A stretch of DNA of 64,000 bases from Propionibacteriales bacterium (GCA_026392455.1 JAPLCB010000011.1:124001-188000); one strand, 5' to 3'; shown: positions 46,442 through 57,819, counted from the first letter of the stretch. Numbers and translations: made by a program. Notes: a model not told the origin generated them from the letters alone.

Positions 46442-47616
46442 CAAACAAGTGACCCGTCGTCGTCGGTCCAGCGCCGCTCGGCCCGTCCCGCGTTACCACC
46501 GATCCGGGTGACAATCTCGTACGAGATGGTGCCGCACCACTCGGCCCAGTGCTGAGCCGTCGGCTCACCGTTCTCACCGGGCCCGAACAGGACGATCTCG
46601 TCGCCGGCGAGGGTGCCGCGGGGTACCTCGGCCACGAACTGGTCCATGCACACCCGGCCCAGCACGGCACCGGACTTGCCACGGGACTGGATCTTGGCGG
46701 TCGAGGACGCGTGCCGCGGGATGCCGTCGCCGTACCCGAGGGGGACCAGCGCGACCCGCATCGGCCGGTCCGCGGTGAAGGTGTGGCCGTAGGAGACGGA
46801 GTCGCCGATGGCCAGGTCCTTGGTGAGCGCGGCCCGGGCGCGGACGGTCATCGCCGGGACCAGCCCGAGCCCCTCGGAGGAGACCACCCCCGGTGCCGGC
46901 GTCAGTCCGTACGCCGCGATCCCGACCCGGACCAGGTCGTACCAGGCGCTCGGCCGCAGCAGGGCCGCGGCCGAGTTCGCGAGGTGCCGGACCTCCGGTT
47001 CCAGGCCAGCCTCCGCAGCGACCGCCAGGGCCTCTTCGAACGCTTCCTCCTGCTCGTCGTTCGCCGGATGGTCGGGCTCGTCGGCGCAGGCCAGGTGCGA
47101 CCAGATGCCGGCCACCACCACGTGCCCGTCGACCTCGCCGGTGCGGGCTGCCGTGACCAGGTCGGCCCAGCCGCTCATCGGCACGCCGCCGCGGGACAGC
47201 CCGGTGTCGACCTTGAGGTGCACCCGCGCCGGACGTCCCAGGGCCTTCGCCGCCGCGATGATCTCGGCCAGCTGAGCCGTCGAGTAGGCAGCGACATCGA
47301 CATCGCCTTCGATCAACGGCCCGAAGTCCTCGCCCGGCATCGCCAACCAGGCCAGGATCCGGCCGGTGTCGCCGTCCTCGCGCAGGTCCAGCGCCTCGTC
47401 GCGGTGCGCCACCCCCAACCAGGTGGCACCTCCGGCCCGAGCTGCCCGGGCGCTTCCGAAGAGGCCGTGGCCGTAGCCGTCGGCCTTCACCACCACCATC
47501 ACCGCAGGTCCGTCGCTGTGCGCTGCCACTGCTTCGCAGAGCTGCTCGACGTTGCGCCGCACGACGCTCAGGTCGACGACGATCTCGGCACGCTGGTAGT
47601 CCTCGTGGTTGCTCAT
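46441..47616 (-). CDS. alr: alanine racemase
   Basis: 391 aa, ATG at 47616 (14 codons after an upstream in-frame start). PLP lysine K44 in VVVKADGYGHG; VDTGLSRGG; LGRVCMDQF, near the C-terminal domain. It makes D-alanine for peptidoglycan. The catalytic tyrosine is likely in DSVSYGHTFTA. Length is normal. It is followed by the tsaE fusion and preceded by nnr, all on one strand. Confidence 0.97.
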   Translation of the reverse strand: MSNHEDYQRAEIVVDLSVVRRNVEQLCEAVAAHSDGPAVMVVVKADGYGHGLFGSARAARAGGATWLGVAHRDEALDLREDGDTGRILAWLAMPGEDFGPLIEGDVDVAAYSTAQLAEIIAAAKALGRPARVHLKVDTGLSRGGVPMSGWADLVTAARTGEVDGHVVVAGIWSHLACADEPDHPANDEQEEAFEEALAVAAEAGLEPEVRHLANSAAALLRPSAWYDLVRVGIAAYGLTPAPGVVSSEGLGLVPAMTVRARAALTKDLAIGDSVSYGHTFTADRPMRVALVPLGYGDGIPRHASSTAKIQSRGKSGAVLGRVCMDQFVAEVPRGTLAGDEIVLFGPGENGEPTAQHWAEWCGTISYEIVTRIGGNAGRAERRWTDDDGSLV

Positions 47617-47623
47617 GATGCCC

Positions 47624-49003
47624 TCATCCTTGCAGGAGGTCGCGCACCACCGGAGCAAGGGAGTCGGCCACCCCTTCGGGTGTCACCGGACCACCCCGGC
47701 CGGCGTGCACGGCCGCGGCGCCGTGCAGCCACGAGCCGACCGAAGCCGCGTCGTACGGGTCAAGACCGCAGGCGAGCAGCGCGCCGATCACCCCGGCGAG
47801 GACGTCACCCGCGCCGGCCACGGCGAGCCACGGCAGCCCGCTGGTGGTGACCCGGACGGCACCGTCGGGTCGTGCGGTCAGCGAGTGCCTGCCCTTGAGC
47901 AGCACCACAGCGCCGTAGTGCGCGGCCGCCCGCCGGGCGTGGGCCAGCTGGTCGGCCTCGACCTCGGCCCGGTCGGTCCCGAGCATCGCCGCCAGCTCGC
48001 CGGCGTGGGGGGTGAGGACCAGACCCGGGACGGCGCCGGGACGTAGGTGGATCAGCGCGTCGGCGTCGACGACCGTGGGAACTCCGGCCGCGATCGCCGC
48101 GGCAAGCGCGTTCTCAGCCTGGTCGTGCCCCCCGGAACCGACCACCCAGGCCTGGACGCGACCGTCACCGACCACGATGCCCGGGTGCCGCGCCCGGACC
48201 GCGTCCGCGGCCGGCCCGACGTACCGGACCATGCCTGCCAGACCACTCGCTGCGCCCGAGGTGCAGAGGACCGCCGCGCCCGGGTACTGCTCGGACCCGG
48301 CGCTGACCCCGACGACACCGCGGGTGTACTTGTGGGCGACGTCGCTGGGACGCGGCAGCAGCCGGGCCACGTCGTGGGCCTGGAGTGCCTCCACCGGCGC
48401 CGGGGGCAGCCCGAGGTCCAGGTCGATCAGGGTGACGACGCCGCAGGCCAGTGCAGCCGGGTCGACCAGGTGACAGGTCTTGTGGGTGCCGAAGGTAACC
48501 GTCACGTCGGCGCGGACGTGGGCCCCGTCGACCCGTCCGGTGTCGACGTCGACCCCGGACGGCACGTCGACCGCGACCACCGGCACGTCGGCGAAGAGGG
48601 TGGCAGCGGCCGCGGCGGCAGGCCGGAGCCCACCCCGACCGCCGATCCCGACGATGCCGTCGAGGACGACGTCGGGCCGGGTGGCCCGGTCCGGTCCGAC
48701 GACGGCTCCGTACTGCGCCCGGAAGGCGGCCAGCGCGGCGGGGTGGACCTCGTCGGCCAGCAGGATCGCCTCGACGCTGGCGCCACGCCGGGCCAGCATC
48801 GCGCCCGCGTAGAGAGCGTCGCCGCCGTTGTGTCCCGGGCCGACCAGCAGCAGCACCCGGCGTCCGTAGACCCCGCCCAGCAGGTCGGCGACCACGACGG
48901 TCAGGCCGGCCGCCGCGCGCTGCATCAGCGCACCGTCGGGGACCTGGGCCAGGACGACAGCCTCAGCTGCCCGCACCTGATCGACGGTGTGCGCCTGCCT
49001 CAT
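47624..49003 (-). CDS. nnr: bifunctional NAD(P)H-hydrate epimerase / dehydratase
   Basis: 459 aa, ATG at 49003 overlapping the acpS stop. The N-terminal half is the epimerase ([28 protein letters not shown]), the C-terminal half the ADP-dependent dehydratase ([40 protein letters not shown]). The two together repair hydrated NADH and NADPH. The fused form is usual in Actinobacteria. It lies in a long chain of coupled genes with alr and acpS. Confidence 0.96.
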   Translation of the reverse strand: MRQAHTVDQVRAAEAVVLAQVPDGALMQRAAAGLTVVVADLLGGVYGRRVLLLVGPGHNGGDALYAGAMLARRGASVEAILLADEVHPAALAAFRAQYGAVVGPDRATRPDVVLDGIVGIGGRGGLRPAAAAAATLFADVPVVAVDVPSGVDVDTGRVDGAHVRADVTVTFGTHKTCHLVDPAALACGVVTLIDLDLGLPPAPVEALQAHDVARLLPRPSDVAHKYTRGVVGVSAGSEQYPGAAVLCTSGAASGLAGMVRYVGPAADAVRARHPGIVVGDGRVQAWVVGSGGHDQAENALAAAIAAGVPTVVDADALIHLRPGAVPGLVLTPHAGELAAMLGTDRAEVEADQLAHARRAAAHYGAVVLLKGRHSLTARPDGAVRVTTSGLPWLAVAGAGDVLAGVIGALLACGLDPYDAASVGSWLHGAAAVHAGRGGPVTPEGVADSLAPVVRDLLQG

Positions 49004-49356
49004 GACGTGGAGAGGATCAGGACGGCGGTCGCGATGCCGCCGTCGTGGCTGAGCGAGAGGTGCGTAGTGGTGCCGCCGAGCTCGGTGGCCCGGGCCAGGC
49101 AGGTGCCGCGCAGCACCATCGTGGGTTGGCCCGACTCCAGCGAGACCACCTCGGCGTCGTGCCACGCCAGGTTGCCCGGAGCCCCCAGTGCCTTGGCGAG
49201 CGCTTCCTTCGCGGCGAACCGGGCCGCCAACGACTGCAGGTTGAGAGCCGCCTCGGCCGGGGTGAAGAGCTTCGCCCGGAGGGCCGGCGTCCTGGTCAAC
49301 GCAGCCTCGAAGCGCTCGATGTCGACCACGTCGATCCCGACACCGACGGTGCTCAC
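49000..49356 (-). CDS. acpS: holo-[acyl-carrier-protein] synthase
   Basis: 118 aa, GTG at 49356 overlapping the glmS stop. Family motifs: [17 protein letters not shown] and [17 protein letters not shown]; metal-binding D and E are in these two. It transfers 4'-phosphopantetheine from CoA to apo-ACP. It overlaps nnr by 4 nt. Confidence 0.96.
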   Translation of the reverse strand: MSTVGVGIDVVDIERFEAALTRTPALRAKLFTPAEAALNLQSLAARFAAKEALAKALGAPGNLAWHDAEVVSLESGQPTMVLRGTCLARATELGGTTTHLSLSHDGGIATAVLILSTS

Positions 49357-51212
49357 TCGACCGTGACCGACTTCGCGAGGTTGCGGGGCTGGTCGACGTC
49401 GTGGCCCATCAGGGTCGCCAGCTCGCAGGCGAAGAGCTGCAACGGCACCGTGGCCACCAGGGGCTGGAGCAGCGTCGGCACGGTGGGGAGCGGGATGAAC
49501 ACGTCGGCGTACGGCGTCACCTCGTCGTCGTCGGCCTCGGCCAGCACGATGGTCAGGGCCCCCCGCGCCCGGATCTCCTGGATGGCGCTGATCATCTTGT
49601 CGTGGAGCTGGTCGCGCCCCCGCGGCGGTACGACGCAGAAGACCGGCAGCCCCGGCTCGATCAAGGCGATCGGCCCGTGCTTGAGCTCGCCGGCGGCGAA
49701 CCCCTCGGCGTGGATGTACGCGAGCTCCTTGAGCTTGAGCGCGCCCTCCAGGGCCACCGGGAAGCCGGCGTGGCGACCGATGAAGAGCACCGAGGTGGTG
49801 TCCTTGAACCGCTCGGCGAGCGCGTAGACCCGGTCGGCGTCGTCGAGGACCTGCTGCACCCGGTCCGACATCGCAGCCAGCTCCCCGACGACCGCGGCGA
49901 TCTCGTCGCCGTACTTCGTGCCGCGCACCTGGGCCAGGTACAGACCCAGCAGGTAGCAGGCCACCAGCTGGGTCAGGAAGCCCTTGGTGGAGGCGACCCC
50001 GATCTCGGGACCGGCGTGGGTGTAGATCACCGCATCCGACTCGCGCGGGATGGTCGAGCCGTTGGTGTTGCAGATCGCGAGCACCTTGGCCTTCTGCTTC
50101 TTCGCGTGCCGGATCGCCATCAGGGTGTCGGCGGTCTCGCCGGACTGGCTGATCGCCACCACCAGCGTGTTCCGGGTCAGGATCGGGTCGCGGTAGCGGA
50201 ACTCGTGGGAGAGCTCGATCTCGCACGGGATCCGGGTCCAGTGCTCGATCGCGTACTTGGCGACCATAGCCGCGTAGTTCGAGGTGCCGCAGGCGATGAT
50301 CACGATCTTGTCGATGTCGCGGAGCTCGTCGTCGCTGATCCGGACCTCGTCGAGCTGGAGCTGCCCGTTCTCGTCGTGGCGGCCCAGCAGCGCATCGGCG
50401 ATCGCGCGGGGCTGCTCGAAGATCTCCTTGCGCATGAACCAGTCGTAGCCGTCCTTCTCGGCCGCCGCGAGGTCCCAGTCGACGTGGTACTGCCGACCCT
50501 GGGCCTCGTTGCCGTCGAAGTCGGAGACGGCTACCGCGTCGCGGGTGATCGTGACCACCTGGTCCTGACCCAGCTCGAGGGCCTCGCGGGTGTGCTCGAT
50601 GAAGGCGGCGACGTCGGAGCCGATGAAGTTCTCGCCGACCCCCAGCCCCACCACCAGCGGGGAGTTGCGCCGCGCGGCGACCACCCGGGACGGGTCGTGC
50701 GCGTCGATCGCGACCAGGGTGAACGCGCCTTCGAGCCGGCGGCAGACGTTCTGCATCGCCGTGGTCAGGTCGGCGCCGGCGAGTACCTCGTTCTCGATCA
50801 GGTGCGCCGCGACCTCGGTGTCGGTCTCCGAGAGCAGGTCGTGGCCGGCCCGCTCGAGCTCGTCACGCAGCCGGGCGAAGTTCTCCAGGATGCCGTTGTG
50901 CACGACGGCGACCCGGCGCTGTGGGCCCAGGTGCGGGTGCGCGTTGACGTCGTTGGGCGCGCCGTGGGTGGCCCAGCGGGTGTGCCCGATGCCCGTTGTC
51001 GCAGCGGGGAGGGCGTCCTCGGCGATCGCCTTCTCCAGGTTCGCCAGCTTGCCGGCGCGCTTGTCCGAGACCAGCACCGTCTGGCCCAGCTCGCCGCCGG
51101 CCACCAGCGCGATCCCCGCCGAGTCGTAACCGCGGTACTCCAGGAGCCGCAGTCCTTCGACCACGACGTCCCGGGCCTGCTTCTCCCCGACGTATCCGAC
51201 GATTCCGCACAT
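49353..51212 (-). CDS. glmS: glutamine-fructose-6-phosphate aminotransferase (isomerizing)
   Basis: 619 aa, starting MCGIVGYVG so that C2 becomes the N-terminal nucleophile of the glutaminase domain; a start 3 codons upstream would bury it and is rejected. [11 protein letters not shown] is the second glutaminase motif; two SIS domains follow ([26 protein letters not shown]). It makes glucosamine-6-phosphate for peptidoglycan. TAGGAT (51220-51225) is a -10 box 7 nt upstream. There is no room for a glmS ribozyme in the 70-bp gap. Confidence 0.97.
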   Translation of the reverse strand: MCGIVGYVGEKQARDVVVEGLRLLEYRGYDSAGIALVAGGELGQTVLVSDKRAGKLANLEKAIAEDALPAATTGIGHTRWATHGAPNDVNAHPHLGPQRRVAVVHNGILENFARLRDELERAGHDLLSETDTEVAAHLIENEVLAGADLTTAMQNVCRRLEGAFTLVAIDAHDPSRVVAARRNSPLVVGLGVGENFIGSDVAAFIEHTREALELGQDQVVTITRDAVAVSDFDGNEAQGRQYHVDWDLAAAEKDGYDWFMRKEIFEQPRAIADALLGRHDENGQLQLDEVRISDDELRDIDKIVIIACGTSNYAAMVAKYAIEHWTRIPCEIELSHEFRYRDPILTRNTLVVAISQSGETADTLMAIRHAKKQKAKVLAICNTNGSTIPRESDAVIYTHAGPEIGVASTKGFLTQLVACYLLGLYLAQVRGTKYGDEIAAVVGELAAMSDRVQQVLDDADRVYALAERFKDTTSVLFIGRHAGFPVALEGALKLKELAYIHAEGFAAGELKHGPIALIEPGLPVFCVVPPRGRDQLHDKMISAIQEIRARGALTIVLAEADDDEVTPYADVFIPLPTVPTLLQPLVATVPLQLFACELATLMGHDVDQPRNLAKSVTVE

Positions 51213-51219
51213 GCGGGCC

Positions 51220-51225
51220 ATCCTA
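51220..51225 (-). promoter_or_regulatory. -10 box, leaderless promoter of glmS
   Basis: TAGGAT on the minus strand, 7 nt before the ATG at 51212. Confidence 0.45.
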
Positions 51226-51282
51226 GTCTCGCCGGGGCCCCTGCCCCTGCGCCCAGCGACCGCGACTGGAACAATCGCTGGC

Positions 51283-52235
51283 ATGGCGAACGCCGGGCAC
51301 ATCAGCGAGACCACGCCGTACGTCGAACTCGACCGTGCCGCGTGGGCCGAGCTGGGCTCCCACACCGACCAACCGTTGTCGACGGAGGAGATCGAGCGGG
51401 TCCGCGGCCTCGGTGAGCAGCTCGACCTCGACGAGGTGCAGGAGGTCTACCTCCCGCTGTCGCGGCTGCTGAGCCTGTACGTCGAGGCCGCCGGCGCCCT
51501 GCACCGCTCCCAGGAGGACTTCCTGGACCGCCCGACGCCCCCGCGCACACCGTTCGTGATCGGTCTGGCCGGATCGGTCGCGGTCGGCAAGTCCACGACG
51601 GCCCGGGTGCTGCAGCAGATGCTCGCGCACTGGCCGGCGCACCCGAAGGTGGCCCTGGTCACCACCGACGGCTTCCTCTACCCGAACGCCGAGCTGGAGC
51701 GCCGAGGCATCCTGCACCGCAAGGGCTTCCCGGAGTCCTACGACCGCAAGGCGCTGCTCAAGTTCGTCATCGACATCAAGTCAGGTCGTGACGAGGTCGA
51801 GGCCCCGGTCTACTCGCACCTGGTCTACGACGTGACCGACGAGAAGGTCGTCATCCAGCGACCCGACATCGTGATCGTCGAGGGCCTCAACGTCCTGCAG
51901 CCGGCCCTGGTCCGCCCCGACGGACGTACCGGGCTGGCGGTCAGCGACTTCTTCGACTTCACCATCTACGTCGACGCGGCCACCAACGACATCAAGCAGT
52001 GGTACACCGAGCGCTTCCTGCGTCTGCGTGAGACCGCGTTCCGCGACCCGCAGTCGTACTTCGCCAAGTACGCCGGGCTCAGCCACGACGAGTCCGTCGT
52101 CGAGGCCGGTCGGATCTGGGAGGAGATCAACGGCCCCAACCTGTCCCAGAACGTGGCCCCGAGCCGGTCCCGCGCCACCCTGGTTCTCCGCAAGGGCGGC
52201 GACCACTCGGTGCGCTGGATCAGGTTGCGCAAGCT

Positions 52236-52239
<4 letters not shown>
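51283..52239 (+). CDS. coaA: pantothenate kinase type I
   Basis: 318 aa, ATG at 51283. P-loop GSVAVGKS (97-104) and the type I block [14 protein letters not shown], then [16 protein letters not shown] and [10 protein letters not shown]. It phosphorylates pantothenate, the first and controlled step in CoA synthesis. Divergent from glmS. AACAAT, 7 nt before the ATG, is a weak -10 candidate. Its stop overlaps the following methyltransferase GTG by 4 nt. Confidence 0.96.
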
Positions 52240-53030
<791 letters not shown>

Positions 53031-53043
<13 letters not shown>

Positions 53044-53429
53044 ACTGGCACAGACGATTCGGGAAGGTTCAAGGCGCACCCCTGCTCCACGAAATGGGTG
53101 AAGCTGACGAGCTGCCTGAGCGAACGCGGCTCAAGGTCCTCTCCGGCCTCGTACCGGTGGACCACGTCGGCCAGAAACTCTTGCCACTGCGGGGGAGCTT
53201 CCTGGAGAAGCCCGTTCAGGCCACGAGACCGTTCATCGACCGTGAGTTCCCGAGAGCCCACCGCGAAGAGGGCAGCCGTTCGACAGAATGCACCCCCAAC
53301 GGACTCTGCTGGTGGCGCTGTCGAGGGTGGCCCCATCCTCGCGTCCGCACGAGTCGTGCAACCGCTCACCAGAACCGCTACGACCAAGCACCCGAGGAAG
53401 GTCTCCACCCAACCGGAGCGCTCAGACAT
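53031..53429 (-). CDS. small lipoprotein, 132 aa
   Basis: ATG at 53429, signal peptide and lipobox VLVSGC (lipid on C24). The mature part is helical with two further Cys (FCRTAALFA, EQGCALN). I recognise no family. It is the last of a three-gene minus-strand unit with the metzincin gene (8-bp overlap) and an upstream lipoprotein gene. Its 3' end reaches the rearranged bluB/methyltransferase scar. Confidence 0.72.
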
Positions 53430-53970
53430 GATCGTTGATCGAGTTGATGTCGTGGACATCGAAGAGCAACGGCCAGATGTCGGAACGCATGCAGGAATTG
53501 TCGTCCGCGTCCGTGGAATGGGAGCGGTGCCCCAGGCCTGCAGTGTGTCCGAACTCGTGGCACCCCAGAGACCTCCAGTAGTTGATGCCGTAGCCAAACA
53601 TGGTCGTCTGGTTGAACCGGACTCGGAACACGTCGCAGTTGCCGTTCAACCAGTTGTACCCGGACGCACAGTTCGTCATGCCAGCCCAGTCGGTCTCGCC
53701 GTAATAGTCGTCGTAGACCTCGACGTCACCCGAGCCGTCGAGCGTCGCGTTCATGTACGTCTGGTTCAGCTCCCAGATCCCCCACTGCGTTGCCGCGTCG
53801 CCATTCGCCGTCACGCTGTTGCGGTCGATGTAGTGGTCCCGGTTGTCCGGATCGCCGGCCGACGAGTCGCTGCCGTGACCGGCGTAGGAGGTCGGTGCGA
53901 CAGCGACCGACGCACCCAGGAGGATCACAACCAGGCCAAGGCGCCATCGAGGTGCGCGGAACCTGATCAT
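53422..53970 (-). CDS. secreted metzincin-type zinc protease (matrixin-like)
   Basis: 182 aa. Signal peptide ending near TSYAG, then a short catalytic domain of about 150 residues. The zinc motif HEFGHTAGLGH (138-148; H138, E139, H142, H148) is a full metzincin motif HExxHxxGxxH, and SCMRS provides a Met-turn (M161). Two Cys pairs (C101/C112, C137/C160) could form disulfides. No propeptide cysteine switch is evident. The substrate is unknown; the adjoining lipoproteins may be inhibitors, targets or partners. The ATG overlaps the upstream lipoprotein stop by 4 nt. Confidence 0.82.
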   Translation of the reverse strand: MIRFRAPRWRLGLVVILLGASVAVAPTSYAGHGSDSSAGDPDNRDHYIDRNSVTANGDAATQWGIWELNQTYMNATLDGSGDVEVYDDYYGETDWAGMTNCASGYNWLNGNCDVFRVRFNQTTMFGYGINYWRSLGCHEFGHTAGLGHRSHSTDADDNSCMRSDIWPLLFDVHDINSINDHV

Positions 53971-54587
53971 CGGACAGCCTTCCGAGCAAGGGCGCGCACC
54001 ACCTCGGACACGGCCATCCGATCAGAGAGGACCGTCGCCGACTCAGGCGCCCACGGACCCTCATCGGCTGGCTCCAGTCCGCTCGGCCCCTCGTCCTTCC
54101 CGACCAGTGTGTAACGACCGAACGACGAGGTCAGACGGTACGAGCCGTCGCGTGTACGACGCAGGAAGAACCAGGCTTCTTCGCCGGGACGGCTCCAGAG
54201 CACCCCATTCATCACGTACCCGCGACCGTCTCCCTGCCACCCCTCCTCCTCGAAGGTGAGCGTGTCGGGAACACCTTCGACGTCGACACCTTTCACCACC
54301 TCGATCGGGTCCAGAACCACAAGGCGGGTAATCACCTGGTCCTCAACTGAGTCGCCGTACGTCTTCCCGACCCGTACGTCGGTGACCTTCGCGCGCAGGA
54401 TCCAATCGCTCCCGGCGGCCATCTCGGCGAGGTCGTCGTAATGTCGGACCTCTTTGCCCTGGCTGGTCAGCTCAGGCTCGACCGCATACTTTCGCGAACT
54501 GGGATCACCGCGGTCGGCGCCACAGCTGGTCACCACGACCAGCGCCGCGATCAGGAACAGTCGGACCGGCCTCGTTGTTGTCTCCAT
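53967..54587 (-). CDS. lipoprotein, 206 aa
   Basis: ATG at 54587 (METTTRPVRL), signal peptide with lipobox VVTSC (C22). The mature part has beta-rich stretches (VITRLVVLDPIEVVKG, EEGWQGDGRGYVMNGVLW) and no recognised domain. It is the first gene of the lipoprotein-metzincin-lipoprotein unit. By eye, codon third positions here are less GC-rich than in neighbours, suggesting transfer. Confidence 0.72.
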   Translation of the reverse strand: METTTRPVRLFLIAALVVVTSCGADRGDPSSRKYAVEPELTSQGKEVRHYDDLAEMAAGSDWILRAKVTDVRVGKTYGDSVEDQVITRLVVLDPIEVVKGVDVEGVPDTLTFEEEGWQGDGRGYVMNGVLWSRPGEEAWFFLRRTRDGSYRLTSSFGRYTLVGKDEGPSGLEPADEGPWAPESATVLSDRMAVSEVVRALARKAVR

Positions 54588-54656
54588 AGCGTGAAGGACA
54601 CCGCCAGACGACATCGATCACGCGGCACAGCCGAAATGCATTGCCTCAGGTGCGGC

Positions 54657-55469
54657 TTACCGGGTGTCGCTGAACTTCGCCGGCCGACCTTCCTTGCGCG
54701 CCAGGGTCGCTTCCTCGAAGTTGTCGGTGAGGATCCGCAGGTAGAGCTGACCGAGTCCCTCGGCAGCCATGTGCCCCTCCAGGGAGGACGCGTCCAGGCC
54801 GTTGACCAGGGTGCGCTTGGTGAGCTCGACCCCGGGCTGGGACCAGCCTGCGATCCGCTGGCCGATCTCGACGGCCCGGGCGACCAGTGCCGTCGGGTCC
54901 TCGACGACCTCGCTGACCAGGCCGATCCGCTCCGCCTCGGCGGCCCCGACGTCGCGCCCGGTCAGCATGATCTCGGCGGCCCGGGACGAACCGATCGCCC
55001 GCGGGAGCAGGTAGGAGAGCCCGAGCTCGCTGGCGGTCAGGCCGTTGTTGATCCCGGCCGCGCGGAAGTAGGCGCTCGGGGCAGCCACCCGGATGTCGCA
55101 GGCCAGGGTCAGGCAGAGGCCGCCTCCGATCGCGGCTCCGTTGATCGCGGCGATCACCGGCTGGTGCAGCTTGCGCAGGGTCAGGGTGATGTCCTCGAGC
55201 ATCTCCATCGAACGCAGTGCGTACGTCGGGCGGGTGAGCCCGTCGACGTACGGCGGGGTGCCGGCGGACTCCTGGTCGGCACCGGAGCAGAAGCCGGTGC
55301 CGGCTCCGGTGATCACGACCGCGCGGACCGCGTTGTCGTGGCTCAGGTCGACGAGCTGGTCGCGGAACGGCACCATCACGTCGAACGCCATCGCGTTCAT
55401 GCGCTCCGGTCGGTTGAGGGTCACCACGGCGACCTCGGGAACGGGACGATCGACCAGGACGAAAGACAT
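54657..55469 (-). CDS. enoyl-CoA hydratase/isomerase family protein
   Basis: 270 aa crotonase fold. Oxyanion-hole regions TGFCSGADQES and AINGAAIGGGLCLTLACDIR; the catalytic Glu region is INNGLTASELGLSYLLPR. It would hydrate enoyl-CoA or catalyse a related reaction in fatty-acid breakdown. The specific substrate is not known. TAGGTT (55476-55481) is a -10 box 6 nt before the ATG. Confidence 0.9.
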   Translation of the reverse strand: MSFVLVDRPVPEVAVVTLNRPERMNAMAFDVMVPFRDQLVDLSHDNAVRAVVITGAGTGFCSGADQESAGTPPYVDGLTRPTYALRSMEMLEDITLTLRKLHQPVIAAINGAAIGGGLCLTLACDIRVAAPSAYFRAAGINNGLTASELGLSYLLPRAIGSSRAAEIMLTGRDVGAAEAERIGLVSEVVEDPTALVARAVEIGQRIAGWSQPGVELTKRTLVNGLDASSLEGHMAAEGLGQLYLRILTDNFEEATLARKEGRPAKFSDTR

Positions 55470-55475
55470 GCGCCG

Positions 55476-55481
55476 AACCTA
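55476..55481 (-). promoter_or_regulatory. -10 box, leaderless promoter of the enoyl-CoA hydratase gene
   Basis: TAGGTT on the minus strand, 6 nt before the ATG at 55469. Confidence 0.5.
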
Positions 55482-55548
55482 GCGCCCAGTGGCCCGGAAG
55501 TGACCGAGAGCACGCTCCTGAGATTCGCCTGGACAGGTGTCCAGCCCC

Positions 55549-55554
55549 TACCCT
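55549..55554 (+). promoter_or_regulatory. -10 box, leaderless promoter of the MMPL gene
   Basis: TACCCT, 6 nt before the ATG at 55561. No Shine-Dalgarno precedes the start. Confidence 0.5.
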
Positions 55555-55560
55555 TGATCC

Positions 55561-57705
55561 ATGTTTGCTGCCCTTGGCCGTTTCGTAACTCGCTTCCCCT
55601 GGTACGTCGTCGGCGCCTGGGTGGCCGCGGCCGTGGTGGTCACCGCCTTCGCGCCCGCCCTGACCTCGACGTCGGACAACGCTTCGTTCCTGCCGAAGAA
55701 CTACGAGTCCATCCGGGCCGCGGACATCAAGTCCGCGAACTTCCCGGGCCAGGGACAGCCGGGCGCGATCCTGGTCTTCGACAAGACTGACGGCAGCGCC
55801 CTCGGCGCCAACGACGCCCAGAAGGTCACCGCGATCGTCGCGGACCTGGTCCCGAAGCTGGACCCGGGTGTCTTCAACACCACCTACAACCCGGCACAGG
55901 TCCAGCCGGTCTCGCCCGACGGCTTGATCCAGCTCGCGGTGGTCGACCTGAACAAGGACGCCTCCGGCTTCGACCAGGCAGCCTCGGACGCCGCCAAGGA
56001 ACTCCGCGCCGAGGCCGCGCCGCTGCTCGACGGCACCGGATTGCGCCTGCAGGCGACCGGCACAGCACCTCAGCAGCTCGACAACACCGAGTCCAGCGAG
56101 TCGACACTGCTGATCGTCGGGATCGCGACCATCGTCCTGATCGTGGTCCTGCTCGGTCTGATCTTCCGCAGCGTGCTGATCTGCCTGCTGCCGGTCGTCA
56201 CCGTCGGTGTCTTCCTGTCCCCGATCGCCACCGGTCTGATCGCCTGGGCCAACGAGGCGTTCAACCTCAAGGCCGACAGCTCGGTCGAGCAGATCCTGGT
56301 CGTGGTGCTCTTCGGGATCGGCACCGACTACATCCTGTTCCTGCTGTTCCGCTACCGCGAGGCGCTGCGTTCGGGCCTGGACGTCAAGGAAGCCGTGGTC
56401 GACGCGATGGAACGGGCTGGCGAGGCCATCGCGTCCGCCGGTGGCGCCGTCATCGTCGCCTTCATGGCGCTGATCCTCTCCTCCCTGAGCATCTTCCGGT
56501 CGATCGGGCCGGCCCTGGCGATCGCTGTAGCGGTCACCCTGCTGGCCGCGCTGACCCTGGTCCCGGCCCTGATGACCCTGCTCGGCAAGGCCCTGTTCTG
56601 GCCCTCCAAGCGCTGGGCCGACGAGCCGAAGGGCGCACGCTTCGGGAACATCGGGACCAGCCTGGGCAAGCGCCCCGGCATCTTCGCCCTTGCCTCGGGC
56701 GGCGCCCTGGCCCTGCTCGCGATCTTCGCGTTGAGCTTCAACCCGACGTTCGACTTCACCGCGAGCCTGCCCAAGGACGCCGAGTCCACCAAGGCACTGG
56801 TCACCCTGCAGAAGAGCCTTCCGTCGGGTTCCACGGACCCGGCCACGGTGATGCTGGTCGCCAAGGACGGCAGCGACGTCACCGCCGAGCAGGTCGCCGC
56901 GTTCCAGACCGAGCTCGGCACCCCGAAGGGTGTGGCCACCGTGATTCCCGGCGGCGTCTCGGAGTCGGGCAAGGCTGGGGCTCTGGCTCTCGTGCTGGCG
57001 GACGACCCCGGCTCGGACACGGCGATCTCGAACATCAAGGGGCCCATCCGGAACGCGGTCCACGCAGCAACCCCCGAGGGCCTCAAGGCCTACGTCGGCG
57101 GAAACACCTCGGTCTTCGTCGACATGGACAAGGCGATGGCCCGGGACTACTCGGTGGTGTTCCCGGTCGCGGCCGGCGTCATCCTGGTGATCCTGGCGCT
57201 GCTGCTGCGCAGCCTGGTCGCACCGCTGTACCTGATGGCGTCGGTGGGCCTCGGTTTCGCCGCCACCGTCGGTGCCACGGCTCTGCTGTTCCAGAACATC
57301 AAGGGCGACGACGGCCTGTTCTTCCTGCTGCCGATCTACATCTACTTGTTCGTGGTGGCCCTCGGGACCGACTACAACATCCTGATGATCGCGCGCCTGC
57401 GCGAGGAGGCCAAGGCGGGCAAGAACTCCCGCGACGCCGCCGCCGAGGCCGTCAAGCACGCCGGACCCACGATCGCCGCTGCCGGCATCATCCTCTCGGG
57501 TACGTTCGCCTCCCTGATGCTGGGCGGCAACAGCCTGATCGTCTCGATGGGCTTCGCGCTCTCGTTCGGCATCTTCGTGGCGGCGTTCGTGATGTCGATG
57601 TTCTTCACGCCCGCGATCACGGCCCTGATCGGCCACGCCGCTTGGTGGCCCGGCCACGGCGACGAGACCGACGAACAACACCTGGCGCGGACCGGTCACC
57701 ACTGA
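55561..57705 (+). CDS. MMPL family RND-type transporter
   Basis: 714 aa, two RND-like halves each with a periplasmic loop and about six helices. First TM at residues 12-35; the paired conserved motifs are FGIGTDYILFLLFRYREAL and ALGTDYNILMIARLREEA, the GTDYxxF/L proton-relay motif with Asp-Tyr. MMPL proteins export lipids or small molecules with the proton motive force. The substrate is unknown. The stop codon lies at the edge of a terminator hairpin. Confidence 0.93.
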   Translation: MFAALGRFVTRFPWYVVGAWVAAAVVVTAFAPALTSTSDNASFLPKNYESIRAADIKSANFPGQGQPGAILVFDKTDGSALGANDAQKVTAIVADLVPKLDPGVFNTTYNPAQVQPVSPDGLIQLAVVDLNKDASGFDQAASDAAKELRAEAAPLLDGTGLRLQATGTAPQQLDNTESSESTLLIVGIATIVLIVVLLGLIFRSVLICLLPVVTVGVFLSPIATGLIAWANEAFNLKADSSVEQILVVVLFGIGTDYILFLLFRYREALRSGLDVKEAVVDAMERAGEAIASAGGAVIVAFMALILSSLSIFRSIGPALAIAVAVTLLAALTLVPALMTLLGKALFWPSKRWADEPKGARFGNIGTSLGKRPGIFALASGGALALLAIFALSFNPTFDFTASLPKDAESTKALVTLQKSLPSGSTDPATVMLVAKDGSDVTAEQVAAFQTELGTPKGVATVIPGGVSESGKAGALALVLADDPGSDTAISNIKGPIRNAVHAATPEGLKAYVGGNTSVFVDMDKAMARDYSVVFPVAAGVILVILALLLRSLVAPLYLMASVGLGFAATVGATALLFQNIKGDDGLFFLLPIYIYLFVVALGTDYNILMIARLREEAKAGKNSRDAAAEAVKHAGPTIAAAGIILSGTFASLMLGGNSLIVSMGFALSFGIFVAAFVMSMFFTPAITALIGHAAWWPGHGDETDEQHLARTGHH

Positions 57706-57731
57706 TCAAGGGCGCGTCAGCGACCTTGATC
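57704..57731. terminator. bidirectional terminator-like hairpin between MMPL and glmM
   Basis: GATCAAGG (57704-57711) and CCTTGATC (57724-57731) are perfect 8-bp arms overlapping the MMPL stop. No T-run follows. Convergent genes suggest a shared terminator. Confidence 0.6.
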
Positions 57732-57803
57732 GTCGGTGGTTGAGCAGCGGGCGCCCGAACGAGGCACGAGTCGGGCGGCCGAGCGTGTCGAAACCGGGTG
57801 ACG
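57731..57803. repeat. REP-like intergenic repeat, copy B
   Basis: Contains GGTTGAGCAGCGGGCGCCC and ends GTGTCGAAACCGGGTGACG, with imperfect inverted symmetry GGGCGCCCGA/TCGGGCGGCC. Ends match the repeat at 7973-8019 and a block in 27504-27641. Confidence 0.55.
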
Positions 57804-57819
57804 TGCGCGCCGTGGCCCG

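Noticed and set aside
51213-51282. glmS ribozyme upstream of glmS
   Set aside because: Only 70 bp lie between divergent genes, no ribozyme core is visible, and it is mainly a feature of Gram-positive Firmicutes.
54646-57702. Minus-strand open frame opposite the MMPL gene, over 1000 codons
   Set aside because: Antisense shadow of MMPL and of the crotonase-family gene in another frame; low complexity and no motif.
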